A stretch of DNA of 64,000 nt from a virus, in IMG/VR virus record IMGVR_UViG_3300036831_000148, positions 62,001 through 126,000 of that record. One strand, written 5' to 3'. Positions 47,962 to 55,161 of the stretch are shown here, in pieces. The notes under the pieces are model-generated. The model was given only the letters and a program-made list of their open reading frames with translations. It was not told the origin of the DNA and did not search any database. The stretch's first letter is position 1. Each line of letters starts with the position of its first letter. Both the position numbers and the translations under genes were made by a program.

Positions 47962-48216
47962 ATGGCAACCATGAGTGCAGGGCGCAAGCGGGCACTAGCC
48001 GCGCGGTCCTACCGGCTGACCGACTCGCAAGCAGACTAGATAGCGGACATCCTGCGGCTAGCCGCTGACCCTGAGAGCGGCGTCATTGACACCACGTCTG
48101 GCGGGGGGTGGCGCGGCGAGGCCGCTGCCGAACTGCGCGCGTTCCTCCGCCGGACCGCAGGCTCAGTTACCGCGCAACGTGAGGGCGGCCCGGCCGTGCT
48201 GGCCGAAGGGCCCTAG
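47962..48216 (+). pseudogene. Plus-strand gene with an in-frame amber codon
   Basis: ATG 47962 lies 6 nt past the -10 box, so the mRNA is leaderless. The frame codes 25 residues (ending LTDSQAD), then TAG at 48037-48039, and continues without a stop for 58 codons (for example IADILRLAADPESGVIDTT, AAAELRAFLRRTAG) to a TAG at 48214-48216. Both parts look like one small helical protein of 84 codons. Nonsense mutation or readthrough both fit. Function unknown. Confidence 0.55.
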
Positions 48217-48228
48217 CCGCAGCTGCCC

Positions 48229-48284
48229 GCCAGCTCTTGCCAGAGCTGGCAATAGCCCGCCAGGTCGCGACCTGGCGGGCTATT
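48229..48284. terminator. Double bidirectional hairpin terminator
   Basis: GCCAGCTCT/AGAGCTGGC (48229-48250) is followed by a perfect 34-nt palindrome with arms AATAGCCCGCCAGGTCG (48251-48284). It separates the converging plus and minus genes. Confidence 0.7.
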
Positions 48285-48293
48285 GGTGCTGGC

Positions 48294-48557
48294 CTAGCGC
48301 GAGCTCCTGCCGCGGCGAGGCCTCGCCGCGCGCTGGGGTGCCACGTAGGGGCGCTCACGGCGCCGCTGGGCGACCGTGGGACGCGACGCCATGGCGTCAA
48401 GCATCTGCGCCGTGCGGGCCTCGCTACGGCCGCCGTTCAGCCGTGAGCGGTGCCATACAGCCTCGCGCCGCATCTCGTCCGGGGTCATGCGCAAAGCCGT
48501 GCCGTACGCCACTGCGGCGCGCCGGCCCGCGTCCCTCTGCTGCCTGGTGAGTGCCAT
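48294..48557 (-). CDS. Small basic protein, 87 residues
   Basis: ATG 48557 after the shared GAGAGGCAGGCACC leader. Arg-rich (RQQRDAGRRAAVAYG, RPRRGRSSR end), with a central helix. Likely binds nucleic acid. Not recognised. Confidence 0.6.
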   Translation of the reverse strand: MALTRQQRDAGRRAAVAYGTALRMTPDEMRREAVWHRSRLNGGRSEARTAQMLDAMASRPTVAQRRRERPYVAPQRAARPRRGRSSR

Positions 48558-48577
48558 GGGTGCCTGCCTCTCGTTTG

Positions 48578-48617
48578 CTTGACTCCAGTCTAGCTCATTG
48601 GCTTGACCACAGACAAG
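48578..48617 (-). promoter_or_regulatory. Promoter with two operator copies
   Basis: TTGTCT, 18 bp, TAGACT. CTTGACCACAGACAAG (48602-48617) covers the -35 and CTTGACTCCAGTCTAG (48578-48593) the -10. Confidence 0.65.
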
Positions 48618-48620
48618 CAA

Positions 48621-48649
48621 CTAGCCCGGAACCTTGGGTTCCGGGCTAG
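48621..48649 (-). terminator. Hairpin terminator
   Basis: CTAGCCCGGAACC and GGTTCCGGGCTAG, 13-bp perfect stem with loop TTG, between two cassettes. Confidence 0.65.
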
Positions 48650-48661
48650 CGGGGGAGAGGC

Positions 48662-49087
48662 CTAGCGGCCGGTGAACCCCTCCGCGATGCGCTTGTCCGT
48701 CAGGACAAAGCGCACGATGTCAGCATGAGGGCCGAACATGCGGGCAAGCGTGCCGCAGTCCCCCTGCTCGTCAATGACCTCCCAGAGAACTTGCTGGGTC
48801 TTGACACGGTCAGCCTCGCTGAACTCGCGGGTGTCCGGCGCGCGCCCGGTAGCAGCTTCAAGATCGGCGCTCTCGCGCATGGGGTCTACCTCGTAAGCCG
48901 AGATCTTAAGGTCTGCGGCCGCAATGAGGCCCAGAGGGTTAATGATGCCCTCCGCCACGCGCGCCGCGCTTTCCTTGCTGAGAATGCCCTGGACACGGGA
49001 GTCTAGGTAAAAGGTGGGGACACTGCGGCTACCGTCAAAACCGCCATCGTGCGTAATGACCTGAGTGTGAATCGCGTACGTGGTCAC
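48662..49087 (-). CDS. Hypothetical protein, 141 residues
   Basis: Beta-rich start (MTTYAIHTQVITHDGGFDG) and an alpha-helical, acidic rest. A single-gene cassette with its own promoter, shared leader and terminator. Not recognised. Confidence 0.65.
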   Translation of the reverse strand: MTTYAIHTQVITHDGGFDGSRSVPTFYLDSRVQGILSKESAARVAEGIINPLGLIAAADLKISAYEVDPMRESADLEAATGRAPDTREFSEADRVKTQQVLWEVIDEQGDCGTLARMFGPHADIVRFVLTDKRIAEGFTGR

Positions 49088-49121
49088 TGAGTGCCTGCCT
49101 CTCGGTTGGTTGCCTGGGGCA

Positions 49122-49152
49122 AGCTTACCCGTAAGGCTTGACTAGAGTCAAG
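49122..49152 (-). promoter_or_regulatory. Promoter with palindromic operator
   Basis: TTGACT, 18 bp, TAAGCT; operator CTTGACTAGAGTCAAG at 49137-49152. Confidence 0.75.
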
Positions 49153-49156
49153 ACTA

Positions 49157-49191
49157 CTAGCCCGGGAACCTTCCTGCCGTTCCCGGGCTAG
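49157..49191 (-). terminator. Hairpin terminator
   Basis: CTAGCCCGGGAAC and GTTCCCGGGCTAG, 13-bp stem, 9-nt loop. Confidence 0.65.
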
Positions 49192-49206
49192 CGCGCGAGG
49201 CCGCGC

Positions 49207-49704
49207 CTAGTAGCGGCGTCCCCTGTTTTTCAGGTTAAGCAGCACCGTGAGCGCACCGCGCAGAGAGTGAGTCTCAGCGTAGATACCGCCGGTCAGCCGG
49301 TAAACCTCATACGGCTTGGCGTCCTCGTCTTCCGGCATGACATCGGAGGCCGGCCTGTTGTCGGCGCGCGCGTCGGTCACGTAGCCGAGAGGCTTGCGCG
49401 CGCGGGGGGTAGACAGCGTGTCCTCCCGGGTAACCGGGTAGACAGACCAGTCTGCCATAGCGGGCATTGAGACCTCCCCGTACGGGACTGCCTCAGCGTA
49501 GTCGCCGCGCGCGCCGCCGTAGACAGTGGTCACGAGGTAGCCGGCGGGCCGCCAGTAGACACGTGCCCTGGGCGCGGTCACCATGCCCTCTTGAACGGCT
49601 CTCTCCAGCCATTCAGCGGCAGCGTTCACCGTGTAAGAGTGCTGGCCTGTCAGCAGTTCCATAGCGCCGCCCCGGTCAAGCAGCGGCGTAGCGGTGGGAG
49701 TCAT
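49207..49704 (-). CDS. Hypothetical protein, 165 residues
   Basis: Mixed alpha/beta with many Tyr (SYTVNAAAEWLERAVQ, YWRPAGYLVTTVYG) and a basic C-terminus. The second gene after promoter 49911; the shared-type leader AAAGGCAGGCACCCG precedes the ATG. Not recognised. Confidence 0.65.
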   Translation of the reverse strand: MTPTATPLLDRGGAMELLTGQHSYTVNAAAEWLERAVQEGMVTAPRARVYWRPAGYLVTTVYGGARGDYAEAVPYGEVSMPAMADWSVYPVTREDTLSTPRARKPLGYVTDARADNRPASDVMPEDEDAKPYEVYRLTGGIYAETHSLRGALTVLLNLKNRGRRY

Positions 49705-49719
49705 CGGGTGCCTGCCTTT

Positions 49720-49890
49720 TCAGAAGTTGTCGGTGGCGAGGAACAAGCCGGATCCCGCGTCCCACCAGATCAGGCACACGGTGCCGTCCCGGTCGGTGGC
49801 TTGCATGCTGTCCGCGTCGCCGGCGCGCATCTCGTCAAGGTCAGCCTGCGCAAGCCCGGGGAACGCTTCCCGCATCTCGTCTGAGGTCAT
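49720..49890 (-). CDS. Small acidic protein, 56 residues, leaderless
   Basis: A 56-codon frame from ATG 49890 to TGA. Acidic N-terminal helix (MTSDEMREAFPGLAQADLDE), then a short beta region (TVCLIWWDAGSG). The -10 of its promoter ends 6 nt before the ATG. Not recognised. Confidence 0.65.
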   Translation of the reverse strand: MTSDEMREAFPGLAQADLDEMRAGDADSMQATDRDGTVCLIWWDAGSGLFLATDNF

Positions 49891-49896
49891 GCCCTC

Positions 49897-49941
49897 ACTG
49901 TACAGATGTACTTGACTAGAGTCAAGGCTAGAGATTATCCT
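49897..49941. promoter_or_regulatory. Bidirectional promoter on one palindrome
   Basis: CTTGACTAGAGTCAAG at 49911-49926. Minus: TTGACT, 17 bp, TACAGT (49897-49902), leaderless. Plus: TTGACT, 18 bp, TATCCT (49936-49941), for the gene at 49977. Confidence 0.75.
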
Positions 49942-49976
49942 GCAGGTACATCAAACCGGAAGGCAGGCAAGCCAGG

Positions 49977-50366
49977 ATGAACAAGCCGCTGGTCAGGACT
50001 AACGGGGCATACGCGCGGGTCACCCGCGCCGGCGCAGTACAGCTAAACCCCCCTAACGCCTACTGGGAGCCGGGCAGTGAGAGCCTGCTCGCTGAGTCGC
50101 ACGGCGCGGCCTCCGTTATTACCCACCTCGTCATGGCGGGCCGCCTCACCGTGAACGAGCTAGCCGGCGAGTTCCTGCGGCTAGTGGAGGCTGACGTTGC
50201 GGCCGGCTACGTGGGGTGGGACATGCCTGACCTGCAGTACCTGTGCGACAACACCGACGCCAACAGTTACGGGCTGGAGATACTCGGCTGTGACATGTCG
50301 GACGAGGGCATGGAACTTTGGAACAACGTTTACGAGCGTGTTGACGAGCTCCTGACAGGCCGCTAG
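49977..50366 (+). CDS. Plus-strand hypothetical protein, 129 residues
   Basis: One of two plus-strand genes in the window. Acidic, mixed fold (GSESLLAESHGAASVITHLV, YGLEILGCDMSDEGMEL). Ribosome site GGAAGGCAGG lies 8-15 nt upstream. It ends just before a 22-bp hairpin. Similar in setting to the amber-containing gene. Not recognised. Confidence 0.7.
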   Translation: MNKPLVRTNGAYARVTRAGAVQLNPPNAYWEPGSESLLAESHGAASVITHLVMAGRLTVNELAGEFLRLVEADVAAGYVGWDMPDLQYLCDNTDANSYGLEILGCDMSDEGMELWNNVYERVDELLTGR

Positions 50367-50378
50367 CTCGCGTTTCCG

Positions 50379-50426
50379 CACGCCTGCTAGCCCGCCAGGT
50401 CTCGACCTGGCGGGCTAGCAGGCGTG
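50379..50426. terminator. Very long hairpin terminator
   Basis: A perfect 22-bp stem (50379-50400 with 50405-50426) and a CTCG tetraloop. Its core TAGCCCGCCAGGTC is shared with the terminator at 48251. It lies at the end of a plus-strand gene. Confidence 0.75.
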
Positions 50427-50546
50427 CCGCGGCAGCCCTCGCGGGAGAGCTGGCGGCCAGCTGAGGGAGAGTTCCCAGTACGGATCTTCCCGGCCTGGGG
50501 CATCACCGGGCAGGCTCATTACCGCTACCGGCGCTTACGCGCGCTG
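50427..50546. other. Gene-free stretch
   Basis: About 120 nt between two terminators. A small AGCTGG-CGG-CCAGCT hairpin is present; no promoter or convincing coding frame is seen on either strand. Confidence 0.4.
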
Positions 50547-50575
50547 GCCCCCCTGGAGGCTGCCTCCAGGGGGGC
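50547..50575 (-). terminator. Hairpin terminator
   Basis: GCCCCCCTGGAGG and CCTCCAGGGGGGC, 13-bp stem with 3-nt loop, after the gene ending at 50595. Confidence 0.65.
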
Positions 50576-50594
50576 GCAGTGCCGGCGAGGCCGG

Positions 50595-50927
50595 CTAGCT
50601 CGCGTAAACCCACCTGACCACTAGGTCAGAGTCACGGTCCGCCGCGTACGCGTCATCGGCGATCTTCTGGGCGGGGGCGCTGCGGGTGAACAGGTGAAGG
50701 GCCTTGCCCGCCGCGTAGTCGCTGGCCTTAGCCTGCGGGACGTAGCGGAACACGCCGTACAGGCCGGTTTCCGTGTAGAACGTCCCTCCGCAGTAGGCGC
50801 AGCGCTTGCGCTTCGGCCGGCCCTCGCCGCTGGTGTGGCTTCCGCTGACGCTGAGGCTTGACGCGCAGTAGTACCGCGTCGCGCGGCCGGCGGGGACCTT
50901 AGCCGGGCTGGTCTGCTGACTGGTCAT
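50595..50927 (-). CDS. Hypothetical protein with zinc-like pair
   Basis: 110 residues. RCAYCGGTFYTETGLYG near residue 42 is a single Cys pair. Ser-rich N-terminus and charged C-terminus. Follows the 196-residue gene after 9 nt. Not recognised. Confidence 0.6.
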   Translation of the reverse strand: MTSQQTSPAKVPAGRATRYYCASSLSVSGSHTSGEGRPKRKRCAYCGGTFYTETGLYGVFRYVPQAKASDYAAGKALHLFTRSAPAQKIADDAYAADRDSDLVVRWVYAS

Positions 50928-50936
50928 GGGGTGCCC

Positions 50937-51527
50937 TCACATCCTGGTAACGGTGAAGCCGGGGACCATGGTCACGTCCGCCGGCTTGCGGGTGTAGGTA
51001 CCCGGGACGCGGTAAGAGCGGCCGGCGGCGGGCATCTCGCGCAGGCACCCGACAGGCCGCGCGCTGGCCGCGCTGGTGTACAGGTAGAACAGTTCGGCGC
51101 CGGCGCCGCACACGGAACGCGTGACCGCAACGGCCGTGATGTCATGGGCGGGCACGGCCTCGCGCGGCGCGCTGCACTCGGATTCGCTGCAGCCCGCGTG
51201 CGGGTGCCAGTCTCCCGGGCCGGCGCCGCACGGGTCATCGCGCGTGCTGCGGCAGTAGTAGTAGCCGACGCGGGCCTGGGAGCAGTGGTTGGCGCGGACG
51301 CGGTCCCTCTCGGCCTCGCTGCGGTCATTCAGTTCAGTGAAACGGACGCCGGCCTCCGCGCAGCGCTCGCGGTAGGCGTAGGCCTCAGCCTCGCTGAGCA
51401 CGCGCTCAGCCTCGCGGCGGTAAGCGCTGGTCTCCCGCCATGCGGCCCCGTGCCGGTCACGGTCAAGCGCCGCGCGGCCGGCCGCCATCATCTCAGGGTC
51501 AAACTCGGGATAGTAAGCGTCAGTCAC
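50937..51527 (-). CDS. Cys-containing hypothetical protein, 196 residues
   Basis: A charged helical first half (YRREAERVLSEAEAYAYRER) and a Cys-rich centre (YYCRSTRDDPCGAG, GCSESECSA). May bind zinc. Second of a three-gene cassette from promoter 51787. Not recognised. Confidence 0.6.
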   Translation of the reverse strand: MTDAYYPEFDPEMMAAGRAALDRDRHGAAWRETSAYRREAERVLSEAEAYAYRERCAEAGVRFTELNDRSEAERDRVRANHCSQARVGYYYCRSTRDDPCGAGPGDWHPHAGCSESECSAPREAVPAHDITAVAVTRSVCGAGAELFYLYTSAASARPVGCLREMPAAGRSYRVPGTYTRKPADVTMVPGFTVTRM

Positions 51528-51538
51528 GGCCGGGCCTC

Positions 51539-51754
51539 TCAGAATCCCATGAGCGCGTCAAGTACCGCGCTGTCCAGGGCAGGGGCCTCGATACCGCCGC
51601 GCGCGTAGGCTGCCGCGGCAGCCCGCACGTGCGGGAAGCGGTCCAGCATGTGGGCCGCCATCTGCGCCGTCTCGTCGTAGCCGAATTCGGCAGGGTCCCC
51701 CTTGACGCGGTCTATGGCGTCTGCCGTGTGCGCTAGCTGTATCGAGTCGTACAT
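51539..51754 (-). CDS. Helical protein, 71 residues
   Basis: ATG after the shared leader. Three short helices (IQLAHTADAIDRVKG, AQMAAHMLDRF). First gene of the cassette. Not recognised. Confidence 0.6.
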   Translation of the reverse strand: MYDSIQLAHTADAIDRVKGDPAEFGYDETAQMAAHMLDRFPHVRAAAAAYARGGIEAPALDSAVLDALMGF

Positions 51755-51786
51755 GGTGCCTGCCCCTCTCGGTTGCCTGTGGCCCT

Positions 51787-51817
51787 ACTGTACAGGGTCA
51801 GCTTGACTAGAGTCAAG
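51787..51817 (-). promoter_or_regulatory. Promoter with palindromic operator
   Basis: TTGACT, 18 bp, TACAGT; operator CTTGACTAGAGTCAAG at 51802-51817. About 60 bp here recur nearly unchanged at 52741-52801. Confidence 0.75.
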
Positions 51818-51844
51818 AGGCTAGGCAGGAGAGGGGACAGAAAA

Positions 51845-51880
51845 ACCGGGCGCGTTCATCTTTCATCAAACGCGCCCGGT
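51845..51880 (-). terminator. Hairpin terminator
   Basis: ACCGGGCGCGTT and AACGCGCCCGGT, 12-bp stem, AT-rich 12-nt loop. Confidence 0.65.
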
Positions 51881-51908
51881 CTCCCGGTATCCAGTTGTCA
51901 CAGCATAG

Positions 51909-52133
51909 CTAGGCAGGGGGCAGGCCGGCCAGGGCCTCGCTCACCTGCCACGCGGGCAAGCGCAGGCCGCCAGCGTCGGCGAGCGCCGTAGCCGTCTCGC
52001 GGTCGGGCGCGTACACGGCCGCCGTGTCAAACAGCCAGCACCGCAGCCCGGCCGCGCCGCCGTAGCCGGGCAGGCAGCCCGGCGCGCGGAAGCGGAACAC
52101 GGCGCGGCCGGGCTCGCGAAAGTCCACGTCCAC
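51909..52133 (-). CDS. Hypothetical protein, 74 residues
   Basis: Beta-rich N-terminus (DVDFREPGRAVFRFRAPG) then a helix. Overlaps the upstream gene by 1 nt. Not recognised. Confidence 0.6.
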   Translation of the reverse strand: MDVDFREPGRAVFRFRAPGCLPGYGGAAGLRCWLFDTAAVYAPDRETATALADAGGLRLPAWQVSEALAGLPPA

Positions 52134-52735
52134 TAGAACCCCAGGGCGGTACCGTAAGCGCGGTCAGCCTCGCTGACCAGGCGTGCCGCGTGGTCAATGG
52201 CGCGGGCAAGGCCCCGCGCCGCTAGCCGCAGGTCGGTACGGACCGTGTAGAAGTCCACCAGCCTGCGCGGGTACTGCTCAGGCTCAGCAGTGAAGGGGAG
52301 GCCGCTGCCGCCGGGAACGTCCATGCCGGCCGCGCGCAGCCGCGCGTAAAAGTTCTTTGACTCGTCATGCGTGCGGGTCACGTAGTGGATTTCGTGCCCC
52401 ATGATGACGTGCCCGGTCGCAATGCGGTCAAGCAGCATGGACACGCCGGCCGGGCAGCCCTCGCCGCGCGCCATCTCCCGCAGCGTCTCGCGGGTCCCGT
52501 AGGGAACGAACTGGGCGGGCTGGTCACTGTGGGGAACCGCCCACTTGCACGCTTCGGTAATGCACTGGTGGCCGGCGCCACGGTGCCCCATGAGGCAAAG
52601 GTGGTAGCCCTCTTCGCACACGTAGACCTCATGGCCGGCGTAGGTGACGCCGGCCAGCTCCCACGGCGCGCCGCACGGGTCAAGCTGGGGGGTGACCGCG
52701 GCGCTGGTCCGCTGGTCAAGGATGATGATCGTCAC
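52133..52735 (-). CDS. Hypothetical protein, 200 residues
   Basis: Central Cys/His-containing part (VYVCEEGYHLCLMGHRGAGH, then C, C, H) hints at a metal site, with HVIMGHEIHYV resembling an H-x-x-x-H arrangement. Helical C-terminus. Not recognised; a metal enzyme is possible. Confidence 0.6.
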   Translation of the reverse strand: MTIIILDQRTSAAVTPQLDPCGAPWELAGVTYAGHEVYVCEEGYHLCLMGHRGAGHQCITEACKWAVPHSDQPAQFVPYGTRETLREMARGEGCPAGVSMLLDRIATGHVIMGHEIHYVTRTHDESKNFYARLRAAGMDVPGGSGLPFTAEPEQYPRRLVDFYTVRTDLRLAARGLARAIDHAARLVSEADRAYGTALGF

Positions 52736-52767
52736 TTGCTGCCTGCCTCTCGGTTGCCTGTGGCCCT

Positions 52768-52798
52768 ACTGTACAGGGTCAGCTTGACTAGAGTCAAG
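52768..52798 (-). promoter_or_regulatory. Promoter with palindromic operator
   Basis: TTGACT, 18 bp, TACAGT; operator CTTGACTAGAGTCAAG at 52783-52798. Confidence 0.75.
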
Positions 52799-52801
52799 AG
52801 A

Positions 52802-53053
52802 CTAGCAGGCGCTCGCGTGCTCGCACCGCGTGCCGCCGTGCCCCAGGTCAGCCGCGTACCAGCGGACCAGCGGCCAGCCCTCCGGGTGTACCAGCACGTC
52901 CGTCCGGTAAGTCGCGAACGAGAAACCCTGCTCGCGCGCGGCGGCATCCAGCCTGTCCGCGTAACCGGGTACCTCGGTGTCCGGAATGGTGAGCTCTGCC
53001 TGCTCTATGGCGCCAGGGCTCTCTGTCGTCCATGCGTACGTCCGGAGTTTCAC
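52802..53053 (-). CDS. Hypothetical protein, 83 residues
   Basis: Beta-strand-rich (MKLRTYAWTTESPGAIEQAE, VLVHPEGWPLVRWY) ending in a Cys-containing tail. Single-gene cassette. Not recognised. Confidence 0.6.
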   Translation of the reverse strand: MKLRTYAWTTESPGAIEQAELTIPDTEVPGYADRLDAAAREQGFSFATYRTDVLVHPEGWPLVRWYAADLGHGGTRCEHASAC

Positions 53054-53087
53054 GGGGTGCCTGCCTCTCGCTCGGTTGCCTGCCCCT

Positions 53088-53118
53088 ACAGTACAGGGTC
53101 AGCTTGACTAGAGTCAAG
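53088..53118 (-). promoter_or_regulatory. Promoter with palindromic operator
   Basis: TTGACT, 18 bp, TACTGT; operator CTTGACTAGAGTCAAG at 53103-53118. Confidence 0.75.
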
Positions 53119-53122
53119 AGTA

Positions 53123-53166
53123 CAGCGCCGCTCGCGCCGGCGGGGAGGCTAGCGCGAGCGGCGCTG
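53123..53166 (-). terminator. Hairpin terminator
   Basis: CAGCGCCGCTCGCG and CGCGAGCGGCGCTG, 14-bp stem, 16-nt loop, after the RepA-like gene. Confidence 0.65.
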
Positions 53167-53171
53167 CATTA

Positions 53172-54509
53172 TCACACGCGCGGTACTCCGAGCCTGGCGA
53201 GGTAATCCGGTACGGGAACAGGGTCGCCAGGAACGCCGGCCCGTACCCCGGCGGGAGCCGGGGCAGGATCCGGGGCACTCGGGCGCGCGGTGCCCGGCCT
53301 GACCCCGTAAACCCGGTCTGAGCCGTCAGGGTGGGCGTAGCGGGCTACGTGCACGGCTTCCCGGTCGGGAAGGGCTCGCCAGGTCAGCACCGCGCCGGCG
53401 TCCGCTGCGGCAGCGGCGCGTGCATCCTCGCGCGTGGCGAACTCCCCGGGAAGGTAGATGTTCGCGTCCGGGCAGCGGTCACGGCGTACCAGGCAGAGAA
53501 CCGCGAACGGCCCGGGGTCGCTGTCGGCCGGCGGGGCGGCCGTGCCCGCGGTCAGGGCGAGCACGGGCCGCGAGCGCTGCAGTTCCGCCGTGCCGGCGAG
53601 CTCAGCGGCCGCAATGCGGGCGCTGCGGGCGCTGGCCGAAGCCACGAACTCAGCGTGGGCAGCCACCCCCAGGCCCGTTATGACGTACCGCTGAGGTTCC
53701 GCGCCGCTGCCGTTGGCCTTTTCCTGCAGGATGACCCGTACCCGCTCGTCTTCCGGGCTGAGGTCAACGCGCAGCACCACGCGCAGCGAGTCAAGCACCG
53801 CCGGCGAGCCGGCCACCTTCCCGTCCTTGGTGAAGTGGTGCAAGATCACGAACGCGATGTCAGCGGCTCGCGCGAACTCGGCCAGCTCGACCATGACGCG
53901 CCTGGCCCGCTGCCGGTAGTCAATCGAGTAGCCGTCAGACAGCAGCGCGGACAGCGAGTCAGCTACCACCATGCCGACGCGCGGGGTTCCCTGCTCGTCG
54001 GCCTCGCGGTTCATCATGCTGACAACCTGGGCGATGCGCGGGCAGTCAGCTGGGATGGTGACCAGCCCGCCGTCTAGCCAGCGCGAGAGGTTATGGACGA
54101 GGTGAATAGCGCCGTCCGGGCCTTCGCCAGCCAGCTCAGGCTCTAGGCCGAACTCGGCTACCGCGCGCGCGATGGCGGCGCGCAGCCGCGGCGCCAGGTC
54201 CTCGTAGGCGTCATCCTCGCCAGGGCCGGTGATCCACAGCACGCGGACGGGCTCGCGCCGCTCCTCCTGGTCGTCGCCGGGGAACGGGAGGCCGAGAACC
54301 AGCCGCGCGGCCACGGCCGCCGTGAGGAAGCCCTTGCCCGTGCCGCCTTTCGCGGCGATGACAACGGGTGACCCTACCGGGATGTAGCCGCGCCACCACC
54401 AGCGCCGCTCAATAACCGGGTAGCTCCCGAAACCAGGGGCGACGCGCCCGGATCCGGGAACTGGGCTAGGTGCGGGCTGCACCTCAGCCAGCACGTCAGT
54501 TAGCGACAT
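53172..54509 (-). CDS. RepA/AAA_25-like hexameric ATPase
   Basis: 445 residues from ATG 54509 with AAAGGCAGGCGC upstream. RWWWRGYIPVGSPVVIAAKG leads into a GGTGKGF P-loop (Gly in place of Ser/Thr, as in some AAA_25 proteins). VVADSLSALLSDG is Walker B, and ILHHFTKDGKVAGSPAVLDS matches RepA-like helicases. A disordered Ala/Pro tail follows residue 410. It stands alone in a cassette under the palindrome operator. Possible plasmid-type replication or recombination role. Confidence 0.75.
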   Translation of the reverse strand: MSLTDVLAEVQPAPSPVPGSGRVAPGFGSYPVIERRWWWRGYIPVGSPVVIAAKGGTGKGFLTAAVAARLVLGLPFPGDDQEERREPVRVLWITGPGEDDAYEDLAPRLRAAIARAVAEFGLEPELAGEGPDGAIHLVHNLSRWLDGGLVTIPADCPRIAQVVSMMNREADEQGTPRVGMVVADSLSALLSDGYSIDYRQRARRVMVELAEFARAADIAFVILHHFTKDGKVAGSPAVLDSLRVVLRVDLSPEDERVRVILQEKANGSGAEPQRYVITGLGVAAHAEFVASASARSARIAAAELAGTAELQRSRPVLALTAGTAAPPADSDPGPFAVLCLVRRDRCPDANIYLPGEFATREDARAAAAADAGAVLTWRALPDREAVHVARYAHPDGSDRVYGVRPGTARPSAPDPAPAPAGVRAGVPGDPVPVPDYLARLGVPRV

Positions 54510-54543
54510 AAGCGCCTGCCTTTCATCGGTTGCTCTACCTGCG

Positions 54544-54573
54544 ATGATATAGCAGGGCTTGACTTGAGTCAAG
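54544..54573 (-). promoter_or_regulatory. Promoter with palindromic operator
   Basis: TTGACT, 17 bp, TATCAT; operator CTTGACTTGAGTCAAG at 54558-54573. Confidence 0.75.
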
Positions 54574-54581
54574 ACAAGCAG

Positions 54582-54617
54582 CAGCCCGCCAGGCCACCCG
54601 GGGGGCCTGGCGGGCTG
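54582..54617 (-). terminator. Hairpin terminator
   Basis: CAGCCCGCCAGGCC and GGCCTGGCGGGCTG, 14-bp stem; core related to the terminators at 48251 and 50379. Confidence 0.65.
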
Positions 54618-54626
54618 GTCAGGGGG

Positions 54627-55094
54627 TTAGCGGGGCTGAGCCTCGCGCATGCGCCAGTAGTCGAATACCACGCGGTCGCGGACGTTCGGGTTAAGCGTGT
54701 GCACCGTGCGAACGCCGTACGCGCCGTCCTGGGTGACCAGCGCCAGCGTGTACTGAGCGTTACTCATGGCCGCGGTCATCAGGACCGGCTGCAGCGCGTA
54801 GAACCCGCCCGGCCCCATCCCGTCGCGCGGGTCACCGCTCAGGAACTCGCCGTGCGACTCGGCGGCGTACCCGTACAGGACCCGCGTCGTACCCCACGTG
54901 CCCGCGTCCGGAAGGTCGTTCTCCAGGGTCAGGCCGCGCTCCGTCATCCAGCGGTCAAGGCCGGCCCGCGTCTCGAACGCGGTGTGGGACATTGACCCGT
55001 TGCTGACTATGAACCAGTAAGGGCCGTGCCGCTCGTGCTGCTCGGCCGTCAGCGAGGTAACTTGCAGCTTGTCAAAAACCTGCCGGTAAACCAT
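54627..55094 (-). CDS. Hypothetical protein, 155 residues
   Basis: Mixed fold with aromatic clusters (RHGPYWFIVSNGSMSHTAFE, GFYALQPVLMTAAM). Single-gene cassette with the shared leader. Not recognised. Confidence 0.65.
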   Translation of the reverse strand: MVYRQVFDKLQVTSLTAEQHERHGPYWFIVSNGSMSHTAFETRAGLDRWMTERGLTLENDLPDAGTWGTTRVLYGYAAESHGEFLSGDPRDGMGPGGFYALQPVLMTAAMSNAQYTLALVTQDGAYGVRTVHTLNPNVRDRVVFDYWRMREAQPR

Positions 55095-55127
55095 GGGTGC
55101 CTGCCCTTCGGTTGGTTGCCTGGGGCC

Positions 55128-55158
55128 AGTTTACCGGCAGATCTTGACTAGAGTCAAG
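55128..55158 (-). promoter_or_regulatory. Promoter with palindromic operator
   Basis: TTGACT, 18 bp, TAAACT; operator CTTGACTAGAGTCAAG at 55143-55158. Confidence 0.75.
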
Positions 55159-55161
55159 AGA

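Noticed and set aside
50424-50624. Short plus-strand frame after the 22-bp terminator
   Set aside because: It begins inside the hairpin, crosses a second terminator and overlaps the end of a minus-strand gene.
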